Positions 17,392-25,745 of a stretch of DNA of 64,000 nucleotides are shown here, in pieces. Source of the stretch: Acinetobacter schindleri CIP 107287 (lineage in GTDB: Bacteria > Pseudomonadota > Gammaproteobacteria > Pseudomonadales > Moraxellaceae); NCBI RefSeq assembly GCF_000368625.1, contig NZ_KB849575.1:183904-247903 (forward strand), given 5' to 3'. The notes beneath the pieces were generated by a model. The model saw only the letters and a list, made by a program, of their open reading frames with translations, was not told where the DNA came from and did no database searches. How positions within the stretch are numbered: position 1 is the stretch's first letter; the number at the start of each line of letters is the position of its first letter. Made by a program: the position numbers and the translations under genes.

Positions 17392-18327
17392 GTGAATTTT
17401 ACTCTTTTTTTATTTCGAACAATTAAGGTAATTGTCGATAATAGTGGGTTTATCGCCAAATTTATTATAGGCATTGGTATATGTCTTATCCTCTTATATT
17501 TTTGGCATATTGACTACTTTCCTACAGATTTATCATTAGGAGATGGTCTTTTATTTTTCTTAATTACAATAAAGTTTCTATTAGTCTATGCATTTTTTTT
17601 GGGTTCACATTATACACTTGGCAGCGTTGTTATATTTGTTATTCGATGTCTAACAAATTTTTTCAAAGTCTTATTTTCTCTACGAGAAAGTTTATCTAAA
17701 GGATTAATTGATCTAATTTTTATCAAGATAAGTTTTCATAAAATTTTGAATTATCTAGGTAAAAATTTTATTAGGCTTTTATTTCTAACTTTTGGCTTGG
17801 TCTTTGTTTTTATTTTTTATAGTGGGAAATCAGTAAGCCTATTGATTATGGTCTTTTTAAGCATTCTTTTAAAAATATTTATTGATAAATTTATAGAAGA
17901 TTTTAAGACTACAAACGTGAAATTAACAGACGATGAGAATAAAGATAAAAATATAAGACTTTCAATGATACTGCTTTATATTCTACTTGTTCCTAGTTCT
18001 GTATATGTTTTTTATACTGAAAAATCAAAAAATATTTTTATCAATATGGCACTAGGTTCTGTACGAGAAGATGAAAAAAATAGCTTAATTTTCATAAAGT
18101 CAGAGTTTAAAGAGTTCTTCCCAGAGTCGAAAGATGCTGAAAAAAAGGGTGGATATATTGAGATAAAAGGAGGAGAAATATTATTAAAAGGGATTGGTAA
18201 AAATGCTTTAATTCAATACTCAGCAAAAACTAAAGATAAAAACGGAAATGAAGTTAAAATCAAAATTAAAGTAGAAGTCCCGAATGAAGCGCTTTTAATT
18301 GTAAGAAGATCCCAACAAAAGGACTAG
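17392..18327 (+). CDS. Multi-pass membrane protein of unknown function
   Basis: Not recognised. The 311 residues contain about five or six hydrophobic segments in the first 210 (near 20-42, 50-72, 78-95, 126-145, 148-168, 193-210) and a lysine-rich soluble tail with alternating beta-like pattern (Y-I-E-I-K-G-G-E-I-L-L-K-G). The proposed start is the GTG at 17392; a five-codon frame (ATG GGT GGT AAG TGA) begins at 17381 and overlaps it, which could couple or limit translation. The gene is transcribed away from the NACHT-nuclease gene with 113 bp between them and is convergent with tniQ. Its very AT-rich codons match the transposon cargo. A role as partner or membrane effector of the neighbouring NTPase is possible but only inferred from position. 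Confidence 0.6.
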   Translation: MNFTLFLFRTIKVIVDNSGFIAKFIIGIGICLILLYFWHIDYFPTDLSLGDGLLFFLITIKFLLVYAFFLGSHYTLGSVVIFVIRCLTNFFKVLFSLRESLSKGLIDLIFIKISFHKILNYLGKNFIRLLFLTFGLVFVFIFYSGKSVSLLIMVFLSILLKIFIDKFIEDFKTTNVKLTDDENKDKNIRLSMILLYILLVPSSVYVFYTEKSKNIFINMALGSVREDEKNSLIFIKSEFKEFFPESKDAEKKGGYIEIKGGEILLKGIGKNALIQYSAKTKDKNGNEVKIKIKVEVPNEALLIVRRSQQKD

Positions 18328-18358
18328 ATGGGATCGGGGAACAATTTAAATTAATTTA

Positions 18359-20314
18359 TTAATTACAAAGTTTTAAAATATCAACTTTCTTAAAAAGCCG
18401 AACTTTTTTATCTGTTTTACCTAAATAATAAGGTGTTATAAGATCTTGGTTCTGTAAGTTAGTGATATGAGAGTGACGCATACCTAAGAGGGTACTTGCT
18501 TCAGCACCTGTGACGTATTCCTCTTTTAACTTCAAAATTTTAGCTAATTCATTTTTCTTGATAAGTTTCCAATAGATTAAATCTTCAATGTTTAAAAATC
18601 CCGTATCACACCAATATGTTTTCATCCAATTGATAGGACAATTTAATTGCTCTGATGCTTCTAAATAAGGAACATAATCTTGGCAATTCAGTTTGTTCTT
18701 AAGATTAAATAACGAACTAGCCTGGATTTGAATTGAGAGAGGATTGTCTTTATCTTTGCTTAGAATACCTCTTTGAACTAGTACAGCAACCTTATTTGGA
18801 CTAATTTCTAAAAGTGTAGCTGCTTCTTTTAAGGAGTAATAATCTGTACTGGTAGTTATTGATTCCGACTTGTGTTTATGTCTACCTGTACGTGTTGGAT
18901 AGTGTTGAATTACCTCTAAATCAGTTGTACTAATATCTTGAGCATCTGTCTTTAAAAAAATATTAATGGGTGTTGAATCAATATGAGGTCCATGAACGGG
19001 CTTAATACCTATTGATGCTAATTTCTCCACGAGATTTGTAGGGGTTACGTTCAACCGTTTTGCTAAAGGTGCGATCAGCATATATTTTTTATCAAATTCA
19101 TGCAGTTTGTTCTTTGAATATTGCTTAGGAGTATCTATATCTAGTTTATTTTGTTCTAAATTGAACCATCCAATATTTGCTAGTTTACGAGCAGTTTCAT
19201 AATTGATTTCTAAAACTTCAGAAATTTCTTTTAGAAAAATGTGGTCATTAACGATAGTCTTGTTACTCAGTGTGTCAGCTATAGATTCATCATTGTCTAT
19301 TAAACCTAAAAGAAAGCGTTCTATATCTATACTCGATATATTTCCACGATAAAGCTCCTTTTTGCCTAGCTTTAGATAGTCGCTTTCAATCAATTTCTCA
19401 AGCTCAAAACGTGAAACTTTCAAAATACGTTTTATCTGATGGTTTCTAAGTTTTCTAGAAATACTTTTTTCACTAATTTTGTATTCATCAGCATTTTTTT
19501 CAATGACTTTAATGTGCTTCTTGAAAAAATTCTCATACTTTAAAAACGGTATTAACTGCACTCTAGGATGTGAGTAATTGATTCTAGAATTAATAACAGC
19601 ACTGAGCTTGAGTGCTGAAAGTTCAGGATTATAAAAATATTCATAGACAGAAAGAAAAACTTTCAAATCGGTGTTAGATCCATCGAACTTAAAAAAGTCA
19701 TTAAAAGCATTCCAGCAAGCTGCAAACTCTTTGAATAATTTGTTGGAGTTGAAGTTTAGAACGTCGATAAACCAATAAATGGTTTCAATAGACTTTGCTT
19801 CTCTGATTGGGGCTTTACCAAGTTCATAACCACAGCAAGAACAGTTTTGAATACCTGCTTTTGATGTAATTGGATTCTCACAATTTGGACAGGAATCAAT
19901 TAAAAAGCATGAATGAATCGGACATGCGTAAATTGGTTTGAGCATCCATAATTTTTTTAAATATGCACTTTCTCCAAGACAAATCGGACAGTAGCGTATG
20001 TTGTCTAATTCAAATAACTCATGAGGAACTTCAATAGCACCTATTGTTCTTGGAGATCTATTTGTAGGACCTGATCTTTCAAAAGCTAGACAAGCATATT
20101 CACTATCTATATTTAAAGCGTTCAAAACTAAACTAAAGCGAACATCATCCGCTAGATGGTAATTAAGAGATTTTTTAATGATGGATTGATAGTTTTCTTT
20201 GCCAATTAAATTAAAGATTGAGCTATGTGCATTAAGTTTTGCTGTTCTGAGTAGGAAGCTGATTGGCGATTCATCTTCATAAGGGATTGCTTGTATTAAA
20301 AGAGAATTTTGCAT
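18359..20314 (-). CDS. tniQ: TniQ/TnsD-like target-selection protein
   Basis: Chooses the insertion site for the TnsABC machinery. The 651 residues start with a TniQ domain (P-Y-E-D-E-S-P-I-S-F-L-L-R-T-A). A zinc-finger set follows: C109 and C112 (Y-C-P-I-C), C131 and H134 (A-C-P-I-H), C142 and C145 (S-C-P-N-C), and C158/C160/C161. The long C-terminal half contains several helix-turn-helix stretches, two of them MerR-like (Y-S-L-K-E-A-A-T-L-L-E-I-S near 510 and V-T-G-A-E-A-S-T-L-L-G-M near 615). Such a long DNA-binding C-terminus is the TnsD pattern for fixed-site targeting; short TniQ proteins lack it. It starts 8 nt after the tnsC stop. The position of the element at the 3' end of nrdB makes that gene the probable recognised sequence. 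Confidence 0.9.
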   Translation of the reverse strand: MQNSLLIQAIPYEDESPISFLLRTAKLNAHSSIFNLIGKENYQSIIKKSLNYHLADDVRFSLVLNALNIDSEYACLAFERSGPTNRSPRTIGAIEVPHELFELDNIRYCPICLGESAYLKKLWMLKPIYACPIHSCFLIDSCPNCENPITSKAGIQNCSCCGYELGKAPIREAKSIETIYWFIDVLNFNSNKLFKEFAACWNAFNDFFKFDGSNTDLKVFLSVYEYFYNPELSALKLSAVINSRINYSHPRVQLIPFLKYENFFKKHIKVIEKNADEYKISEKSISRKLRNHQIKRILKVSRFELEKLIESDYLKLGKKELYRGNISSIDIERFLLGLIDNDESIADTLSNKTIVNDHIFLKEISEVLEINYETARKLANIGWFNLEQNKLDIDTPKQYSKNKLHEFDKKYMLIAPLAKRLNVTPTNLVEKLASIGIKPVHGPHIDSTPINIFLKTDAQDISTTDLEVIQHYPTRTGRHKHKSESITTSTDYYSLKEAATLLEISPNKVAVLVQRGILSKDKDNPLSIQIQASSLFNLKNKLNCQDYVPYLEASEQLNCPINWMKTYWCDTGFLNIEDLIYWKLIKKNELAKILKLKEEYVTGAEASTLLGMRHSHITNLQNQDLITPYYLGKTDKKVRLFKKVDILKLCN

Positions 20315-20322
20315 ATTTATGT

Positions 20323-21267
20323 TTATTTCATGAGTGATATGATTTGAGAAATATTCATTTCGAATGGATTTTTACTTTGTTTGCTAATGTATAGTGTGAT
20401 ACCTAGTTTCCAGGCATAACTAAAATCATTAGAATTAACGACTTGCCTCCCATCGTTTAAAGCATGCGTAATACTTTCTCTAATCAGACTCATGATGTAT
20501 GAGTGATAACCTTTCGTAGCTAATTGAATTTGCATACCGACAAGTTGGCTATCTAGTGCCGGCATAAAAGTGATATTTTGCTTATTAAGAGTTCTTGAAA
20601 CTTCGGCAAGAAATGCAAACATACTGCTACCCTGTGATGGATCAACAGTTAATGGGCTTAGGTGGTAGATGAATGGAAATCTACGTGCAATTTGGCTATC
20701 AATTTGAAGTAGTGGAACAAACTCAGGTAAACCAACCAAACAAAAGCTGATCCCAGTTCTATTCACTAAGGTTTTAATCCAATTCCCTGTAGTCCTATTC
20801 ATTCTTGTAGACGTAGGTTTACGCTCAAATAAATGATGGAACTCATCTAAAAATATGAGCTTAGTTTCGCATTGAGCAAGTAAATGAATAAGCCTACTTG
20901 TTAGGTAGTCAGTCGTTCCATATCCATTTTCACAAGTAAGATCCCCTAGTTCTTTGAGCATCATTATGGCTAATGACTTTACGGTGGCAGGTGAGGGTAC
21001 TTCGACATAACATACTGGAATAATAGATTTTTTATAATCCTTTTCTGTTTTTTCTGAACGTGGCATCAAACTTAAGATTGTTTTGCACAACGTTGTTTTT
21101 CCTAATCCACCTTCTGCGAGCAACATACTTCCAACTGGTTCACTATAGGAAATGCTTCTGTTGACACAATCTTGGATACCTGTAAAAGCTGCCATAAATT
21201 CATTTGAAGTAATGACGATATTGTTAATAGATCGAATTTTATCGAATCGATTATCAAATTTTTCCAT
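20323..21267 (-). CDS. tnsC: TnsC/TniB-type AAA+ ATPase of the transposon
   Basis: ATPase that links target-bound TniQ to the TnsA-TnsB transposase. From the ATG at 21267 it has 314 residues, close to TniB and much shorter than Tn7 TnsC. The Walker A motif A-E-G-G-L-G-K-T-T lies at about 51-59, Walker B L-I-F-L-D-E-F-H-H at about 136-144, and a sensor-type S-F-C-L-V-G-L-P-E-F follows. The start is chosen because GGAGG stands 9 nt before this ATG; the longer frame to 21300 begins with TTG and has no such site. It overlaps the end of tnsB by 14 nt, a sign of translational coupling. Confidence 0.92.
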   Translation of the reverse strand: MEKFDNRFDKIRSINNIVITSNEFMAAFTGIQDCVNRSISYSEPVGSMLLAEGGLGKTTLCKTILSLMPRSEKTEKDYKKSIIPVCYVEVPSPATVKSLAIMMLKELGDLTCENGYGTTDYLTSRLIHLLAQCETKLIFLDEFHHLFERKPTSTRMNRTTGNWIKTLVNRTGISFCLVGLPEFVPLLQIDSQIARRFPFIYHLSPLTVDPSQGSSMFAFLAEVSRTLNKQNITFMPALDSQLVGMQIQLATKGYHSYIMSLIRESITHALNDGRQVVNSNDFSYAWKLGITLYISKQSKNPFEMNISQIISLMK

Positions 21268-23134
21268 GTTTAAATACCTCCAAAGAACCAAATTTCTCAA
21301 TTGGAGTAGGTATATTTATAGGCGATACAGACTGTTCAGAAAGATCCTTTTCTTTAGAAAAAAGTTGTTCTTCAACTTTTTTTAATTGTTTGGGAAGTTC
21401 TAAAGTAAGGGGCTTTAATCTCGGTTTATGTTTAATAAGATTGTTTTGTATCTCGTGCATAAGTTTATACAGGTGGTATAAGTCCGACATTGGACCAATC
21501 CTCTGTTTGTCGGATCGAGTTTGGGCTTTCTTTAGCTTTTGCACTTCAAGATGTGTTACGCGTGACAAGCCAAATGTATAATTTTGATTGGTTGAGTCTG
21601 CTTGAATAACCACATCTTTATTATTAGGGTCTACAACATAAACTTCATTTAAATTTAAATCATCAATTAGCACAGTAACGGTTTTTATGCCTTGTGCTTG
21701 TAAAGTAGTAAGTGAATGAGAAAAATAACTAATGCCGTCTACTCGGACTTGACCGTGATTAATACTTCTTTCAATAGGCCTGCGACATAAAATTTTTGCA
21801 TCTATATCAGTGAGAAAACTGGGGCGAATATCATCAATTGCATCTTGCCACATAATAATTGGAGAGCGGCCAGTCGTATGGTGAATAGATTTGTGATAGA
21901 CATCGTGGATCCATGTATCTATATATTGTTTCAATTGTTCTAAAGTTAGTTGAGCAATTTTATTGGAGTTATAACTTCCTCTATCTATCGGATTTGAAAA
22001 AGTTGTGCCAGGTAGCTTTTGAAGGATCCCATGAGTGAGTGTGCTAAAAAAGCGTTCAATATGAGGTTTGTTATTTGGAGTACCGACTTGAGATGGAGTT
22101 AAAGTAATTTTCAGCTGTTCGCAGACTCGCGCAAGTGAATTATTTTTAAATTCAATTCCATTATCAGGAATGATAATACTCGGAATACCTCCTGGTAATT
22201 TATGATTCGGCCGAGTAACCATGTCCTTAATTGTTTCTAAAGTAGTTGCAGCGCTAGGTGGATACATATTGATATATGTACCTACAATTGCTCTTGAATA
22301 AACATCAATTGCACAAGCAAGAAATGGTCGTCCTAAAGCAACCTTATTCTTTGGGTCTACTATAATAATATCGAGATAATGTGTATCAATTTCGACCATA
22401 TAAAGAGCAAAAGGACTAATAATGCTTTTGCCGGCAGCTTGAAAAGTTTTCTTCGCTATACGAGATCCTTTCTTTATTTTTAATTCAATATAAGGGTCTA
22501 GTTTTTTGATGTGTCGTTGGATACTCCTCAGTGTTGGTAACTGTTCCAATGATATCCCTTGCTCTATGAATCGACCAAGCATATAGGCTTGTACGTCTTT
22601 ACCAGTTCTATATTCAGGTTTTAAATAGACTTCATTAATTGCTTGATTCAGAATTTGGTAGACTTCAGGTGGGAATCTTAAGTGATGATTACCTATATAT
22701 TTATCTTGTAAACAGAGCTTGTTCTGCGAAAAATTTTTATATTTAGTAATCCACCTTGCGACAGTACGGCAGGAAGGAGGGTTGGGATCTTGAATTTCAG
22801 TCGAGATATGCTCTATTAATTTTGATAAATTTTGAGGGCTCGTAGGGGATTTTAGAGTTTGAAGAGCACTTATAACATAACGTTCTTTACGGTGTATTTC
22901 TGAACTGTGTTTAGGGTTGATCATCAGCTTATCAGGTGAAAATACACATAGAATTTCACCTTCTTTGTAGCGGTTTTCAAACTCATTCGGAGTAATTGAA
23001 AATGACTTTCCACCAGCGATGGCTGCATATCGTATATCATTATAGGTTACAGAACCGATTTCAAAAATATAGTCAGGATGTTCTTTAAAATAAAAACGAA
23101 AACCTGGTTGTGGGGTTAAAAGAACATTGTCCAT
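21254..23134 (-). CDS. tnsB: TnsB/TniA-type DDE transposase
   Basis: Binds the end repeats and catalyses 3'-end cleavage and strand transfer. From the ATG at 23134 it has 626 residues. The catalytic triad is D250 (in V-E-I-D-T-H), D324 (in I-I-P-D-N-G-I-E-F) and E360 (in K-P-H-I-E-R-F-F). Spacing of 74 and 36 residues fits the RNase H-fold integrase core. N-terminal helix-turn-helix regions (R-T-V-A-R-W-I and S-I-Q-R-H-I-K-K-L) would contact the ends. The start is decided by GAGG 9 nt upstream and by its place one base after the tnsA stop (TGA-C-ATG); a TTG at 23173 would overlap tnsA by 38 nt without a ribosome site. Confidence 0.95.
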   Translation of the reverse strand: MDNVLLTPQPGFRFYFKEHPDYIFEIGSVTYNDIRYAAIAGGKSFSITPNEFENRYKEGEILCVFSPDKLMINPKHSSEIHRKERYVISALQTLKSPTSPQNLSKLIEHISTEIQDPNPPSCRTVARWITKYKNFSQNKLCLQDKYIGNHHLRFPPEVYQILNQAINEVYLKPEYRTGKDVQAYMLGRFIEQGISLEQLPTLRSIQRHIKKLDPYIELKIKKGSRIAKKTFQAAGKSIISPFALYMVEIDTHYLDIIIVDPKNKVALGRPFLACAIDVYSRAIVGTYINMYPPSAATTLETIKDMVTRPNHKLPGGIPSIIIPDNGIEFKNNSLARVCEQLKITLTPSQVGTPNNKPHIERFFSTLTHGILQKLPGTTFSNPIDRGSYNSNKIAQLTLEQLKQYIDTWIHDVYHKSIHHTTGRSPIIMWQDAIDDIRPSFLTDIDAKILCRRPIERSINHGQVRVDGISYFSHSLTTLQAQGIKTVTVLIDDLNLNEVYVVDPNNKDVVIQADSTNQNYTFGLSRVTHLEVQKLKKAQTRSDKQRIGPMSDLYHLYKLMHEIQNNLIKHKPRLKPLTLELPKQLKKVEEQLFSKEKDLSEQSVSPINIPTPIEKFGSLEVFKHGKI

Positions 23135-23135
23135 G

Positions 23136-23840
23136 TCAATAGGCCTCACTGATTTCTTGTTTGACTGGGCCAATTGTTATTCTTTGATGAAAAAATAAGT
23201 AATCAGCTAGTTCTTGTTTGAGGCCTATTGATTCAAGTGTTTTATAGGCTTGATGTGAGTTTTCAAATTCATTGAGCTTTAACAGGTCTAAAGCATAATT
23301 GACTTCAAAAGTACTCCAGCTGAATCGATGTCCTCTCTGATACCAGTAAAGCAGTTGAGATATTTCTGTTTCACTTGGTAAGTCTGTGTGATCTATTAGC
23401 CTAAAAGTAATATCCATTGAGTGGAGTAGATCAGAAAGTATTGTAAAGCGGTTTAAGTCATTAGTTGACAATGATGCTATAGATGGTTTGACTTCATGAA
23501 CCTCATAAGCACCATCTTTGGTTTGAACCAAGAAATCTGGATAACAATACTGTTCATTGGCTAGCAAGATTTTTAATGCTTGTGAGCGATAATTTAAGAT
23601 ATTGGGATCTTGTTCTAATGAGATTGCATGAGCGAGTTCAAGTCGGCTTTCTAAGGGGATTGCTCCACAACACTTTTCACTCGGGAAAAGTGAAGTTCGA
23701 CGACCAAAAGCACCTTGGTAGATTTTACGTTGTCCATGAAGTGTGGCTGCTACATTTGCAGTCGATTCAAAGGCTATCCTGATTTGTTCTAGGATACTTG
23801 TTTGAATATCAGTTTTTAACAATATGGTTTGAAAAGGCAT
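23136..23840 (-). CDS. tnsA: TnsA/TniC-type transposon endonuclease
   Basis: Makes the 5'-strand cuts at the transposon ends so that the element moves by cut-and-paste rather than by cointegrate formation. The protein has 234 residues. The restriction-enzyme-like catalytic set is visible as E64 (L-E-S-R-L-E), D102 (C-Y-P-D-F-L-V) and E116-V-K118 (V-H-E-V-K-P-S). A C-terminal helical part near 140-230 would contact TnsC. It is first in the tnsA-tnsB-tnsC-tniQ operon. Its upstream region contains an inverted repeat of ATTCTCAA 25 bp before the start codon, a likely operator. Acinetobacter literature calls relatives in Tn6022-type elements TniC. Confidence 0.93.
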   Translation of the reverse strand: MPFQTILLKTDIQTSILEQIRIAFESTANVAATLHGQRKIYQGAFGRRTSLFPSEKCCGAIPLESRLELAHAISLEQDPNILNYRSQALKILLANEQYCYPDFLVQTKDGAYEVHEVKPSIASLSTNDLNRFTILSDLLHSMDITFRLIDHTDLPSETEISQLLYWYQRGHRFSWSTFEVNYALDLLKLNEFENSHQAYKTLESIGLKQELADYLFFHQRITIGPVKQEISEAY

Positions 23841-23864
23841 ATCTGTTCATCCAGAAGTAATCCT

Positions 23865-23887
23865 ATTCTCAATAGATTTTTGAGAAT
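23865..23887. promoter_or_regulatory. Inverted repeat ATTCTCAA-N7-TTGAGAAT before tnsA
   Basis: Two perfect 8-bp half-sites, 23865-23872 and 23880-23887, are separated by 7 bp and end 25 bp from the tnsA start. The spacing fits a dimeric repressor of the transposition operon. More copies of the octamer lie at 24075-24082 and 24095-24102, and a 7/8 copy near 23956. Confidence 0.6.
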
Positions 23888-23955
23888 GAGCTAATCTGTA
23901 CTATTACTATTGAATAGCACTCACTTGACTGGTGACGATATAGAGAAGATACTAT

Positions 23956-24022
23956 GATTCTCAGGTCTTTATATTCTTCTATATAAAGTCACAAACGGAT
24001 CCTTTAAAGGGTCCGTTTTTTT
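23956..24022 (+). ncRNA. Candidate small RNA with two stem-loops
   Basis: A plus-strand stretch of about 65 nt with a hairpin CTTTATAT/ATATAAAG (23967-23988) followed at once by a terminator hairpin. No plus-strand gene precedes this terminator. A promoter candidate, TTGACT (23925-23930), 17 bp, GATACT (23948-23953), would start transcription near 23958-23960. The transcript would run opposite to tnsA from its upstream region. Function unknown; it may regulate the transposition genes or be an unrelated short transcript. Confidence 0.35.
23994..24022 (+). terminator. Rho-independent terminator without an upstream plus-strand gene
   Basis: AACGGATCCTTT pairs with AAAGGGTCCGTT (one G-U pair) and is followed by eight T residues on the plus strand. 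Strong by eye; it serves no annotated protein gene, which is the main support for the small RNA candidate. Confidence 0.75.
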
Positions 24023-24074
24023 TATTGATTTTTTTTCTAACTTTTCATAATCACTCCAAGGTCATTTTCGATTA

Positions 24075-24102
24075 TTGAGAATTTAATGGTTATCTTGAGA
24101 AT
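24075..24102. promoter_or_regulatory. Direct pair of TTGAGAAT octamers
   Basis: TTGAGAAT at 24075-24082 and 24095-24102 (20 bp apart, two helical turns). They overlap the 3' end of the small helix-turn-helix gene and repeat the half-sites found before tnsA. Confidence 0.45.
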
Positions 24103-24349
24103 CTAAAATAGCATTCCTTTGATTTGCTAGCCATGTAGCAACATCCTTTACTAAGGCATATTTGCCACGCCGATTGGGGATACTAAAAACAGGAACTGGG
24201 ACTGTTTTACGCGTTAACGCTTGTCGAAAGGCTTCCGTGGATTTGTAGCCTAAAGCGATTCGTAGTGCATCATCTGTCATTAGCGGGCCGTAACGATCGA
24301 ATAACTCTTTTTCTATTGTAGTTGCATCGACTATGGGATGGATTTCCAT
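24083..24349 (-). CDS. Small helix-turn-helix DNA-binding protein
   Basis: An 88-residue protein beginning M-E-I-H-P-I-V-D-A-T at 24349, with AGGAA just upstream. The core (L-F-D-R-Y-G-P-L-M-T-D-D-A-L-R-I-A-L-G-Y-K-S-T-E-A-F) reads as a winged-helix/AlpA-like fold, common among small regulators and excisionase-like proteins of integrating elements. A longer frame to 24553 exists, but its first 68 residues are low-complexity, very AT-rich and overlap the opposite gene, so I exclude them. It is codirectional with tnsABC-tniQ, lies 242 bp upstream of tnsA, and faces the next gene. It is a candidate for binding the TTGAGAAT sites nearby. Confidence 0.65.
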   Translation of the reverse strand: MEIHPIVDATTIEKELFDRYGPLMTDDALRIALGYKSTEAFRQALTRKTVPVPVFSIPNRRGKYALVKDVATWLANQRNAILDSQDNH

Positions 24350-24475
24350 TGAGTTCCTGGTAGTAACCTGTCTCAACAAAAGCTTATACTTGAGACTATA
24401 TCTGTACAAGTTGAATAAATCACTAAACTTTTTCCGGAAATATTTTTTTAAACAATTAATATTTAAGGATTTTAT

Positions 24476-25354
24476 TTGAATTTTATGGGTTATGTTTTGC
24501 AAAACGAAAATATTGGAAAAGTTAGAATTAATAAAAGGGATGTAGTCGATCAAATACGGGTTGCACTATGGTATTCGCGCATAAAGCTTGGTTTAGATGC
24601 GCAACTACCATCTGAAATAGCAAAAATAATTGAGCCTGATAAAATTAGAGTAGTGAATGGGGGGGTAACTGATAATGATCGGAAGTGGAGAAACTATAAG
24701 AATGGTTTAAATGTTCCTCATCCAAAACTTATAGATAAAGCTGAAGCAGCCGTACAAGGTAGTTCGTTAATAATTAATCATGTGCTTTGGCAAGCCATGA
24801 AAAATTCAATAAATTTAGATTTACTTTTAAAAGACGGTATTGGAAAACTGTCGTGGGAAGTTCAAAGGATACTCTATAAACCCAATAAATATAATTGTGA
24901 TAGGAAGTTAGTTGAAAGTTTATCGTCTAAAAAACTGATACAGCTGGAGCGATTAGCTAGCTTAGATGCTTTAGCTGCACTGGTAATTTTTTATCGAATG
25001 GGAGTCGAAGACACTAGTAGCATTGTCGATATCAGTCGAGCTATTTATCGAACTTTACTTATTATTTGCATGAAAAAACCATATTCAAATTTTAGTGAAA
25101 GTTTAATTTTATTGATGCATTCCCAAGTGTTTTCTTTAGTGGGCCCTAAGGAATCAATATTAGGCGATAGCTTCAAAGAAGATTTTCTAATGGATCTACA
25201 AATGTTAATGACTCAATTTTCAAAGATGAACAGTGAAAAATTGGTTACCAATACTTGGAAAAAAGACGTTAGGATCTCATCCGATTTTTTGGAAAAGGTA
25301 AGGTTTCATAATCTCTTTAAAGAATCAACTATCATGACAGTAGATGCTATTTAA
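24476..25354 (+). CDS. Unrecognised transposon cargo protein
   Basis: Not recognised. The 292 residues are mainly helical in appearance, with no transmembrane segment. The first 70 contain I-R-V-A-L-W-Y-S-R-I-K-L-G-L and R-K-W-R-N-Y-K-N-G-L-N-V-P-H-P-K-L-I-D-K-A-E, which could be a DNA-binding domain of phage-repressor style (N-G-x-x-x-P-x-P-x-x-I-x-x-x-E). TTG at 24476 has AAGGA 6 nt upstream; the first ATG is at 24485. It is transcribed away from the small helix-turn-helix gene, with 126 bp between them, so the two could form a divergent regulatory pair. It ends 29 bp from the lone transposase-like gene that runs toward it. Confidence 0.55.
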   Translation: MNFMGYVLQNENIGKVRINKRDVVDQIRVALWYSRIKLGLDAQLPSEIAKIIEPDKIRVVNGGVTDNDRKWRNYKNGLNVPHPKLIDKAEAAVQGSSLIINHVLWQAMKNSINLDLLLKDGIGKLSWEVQRILYKPNKYNCDRKLVESLSSKKLIQLERLASLDALAALVIFYRMGVEDTSSIVDISRAIYRTLLIICMKKPYSNFSESLILLMHSQVFSLVGPKESILGDSFKEDFLMDLQMLMTQFSKMNSEKLVTNTWKKDVRISSDFLEKVRFHNLFKESTIMTVDAI

Positions 25355-25383
25355 AATACTTTCGAGATTCTTTTATGAGCGCC

Positions 25384-25626
25384 TTACATTTCTAGTCGCT
25401 TAGACAGTCTTTCTTCAGCATACATTTGTTTAAGAGCTAAATTTTCTTGTTCCAATTTATCTAATCGAATCAAAATTTGCTCATTAATATCTATGTAACT
25501 TGCTTTCCAACGGTAGAAAGTAGCGACACTGATTTTATACTCTTCACAAATTTGTTCGACAGTTGTACCTGCTAAATTCTTTTTAACAATATTGTTGATT
25601 TGAGCTACAGAAAATTTTTGCTTCAC
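25384..25626 (-). CDS. Lone IS3-type OrfA-like helix-turn-helix protein
   Basis: An 80-residue protein with the N-terminal helix-turn-helix of IS3-family (IS407-like) OrfA: F-S-V-A-Q-I-N-N-I-V, then I-C-E-E-Y-K-I-S-V-A-T-F-Y-R-W-K-A-S-Y, and the leucine-zipper-like L-D-K-L-E-Q-E-N-L-A-L-K-Q-M-Y-A-E-E-R-L. No OrfB integrase follows; 29 bp beyond the stop codon is the end of an opposing gene, and no IS terminal repeats are visible. It is either an insertion-sequence remnant or an OrfA-derived regulator kept by the element. Confidence 0.7.
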   Translation of the reverse strand: MKQKFSVAQINNIVKKNLAGTTVEQICEEYKISVATFYRWKASYIDINEQILIRLDKLEQENLALKQMYAEERLSKRLEM

Positions 25627-25693
25627 AGTGAATTCCTAGACTATTGTTCAATGATTATTCAAAATAAAAAAATTCAGTAAACAGATAGGGTTA

Positions 25694-25728
25694 AATTAAA
25701 AATATCCTATTTTGGGATATTTTTAATT
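25694..25728. promoter_or_regulatory. Large inverted repeat before the Xre-type gene, probable operator
   Basis: Perfect 14-bp arms, AATTAAAAATATCC (25694-25707) and its complement (25715-25728), around TATTTTG. It ends 17 bp before the start of the Xre-type regulator. Such regulators usually bind a palindrome overlapping their own promoter. No T-tract follows, so a terminator is less likely. Confidence 0.6.
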
Positions 25729-25745
25729 GTAACTGATATTGAGCC

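Noticed and set aside
18359-23840. CRISPR-associated transposon
   Set aside because: TnsA, TnsB, TnsC and TniQ are present, but there is no Cas12k, Cascade gene or repeat-spacer array, and TniQ is long like TnsD rather than short as in those systems.
24350-24553. Upstream extension of the small helix-turn-helix protein (68 further residues)
   Set aside because: Low-complexity, no ribosome site, and overlaps the divergent gene and its leader; the start at 24349 has a ribosome site.
25384-25626. A complete IS3-family insertion sequence
   Set aside because: Only an OrfA-like frame exists; no OrfB, no terminal inverted repeats and no duplication can be seen.
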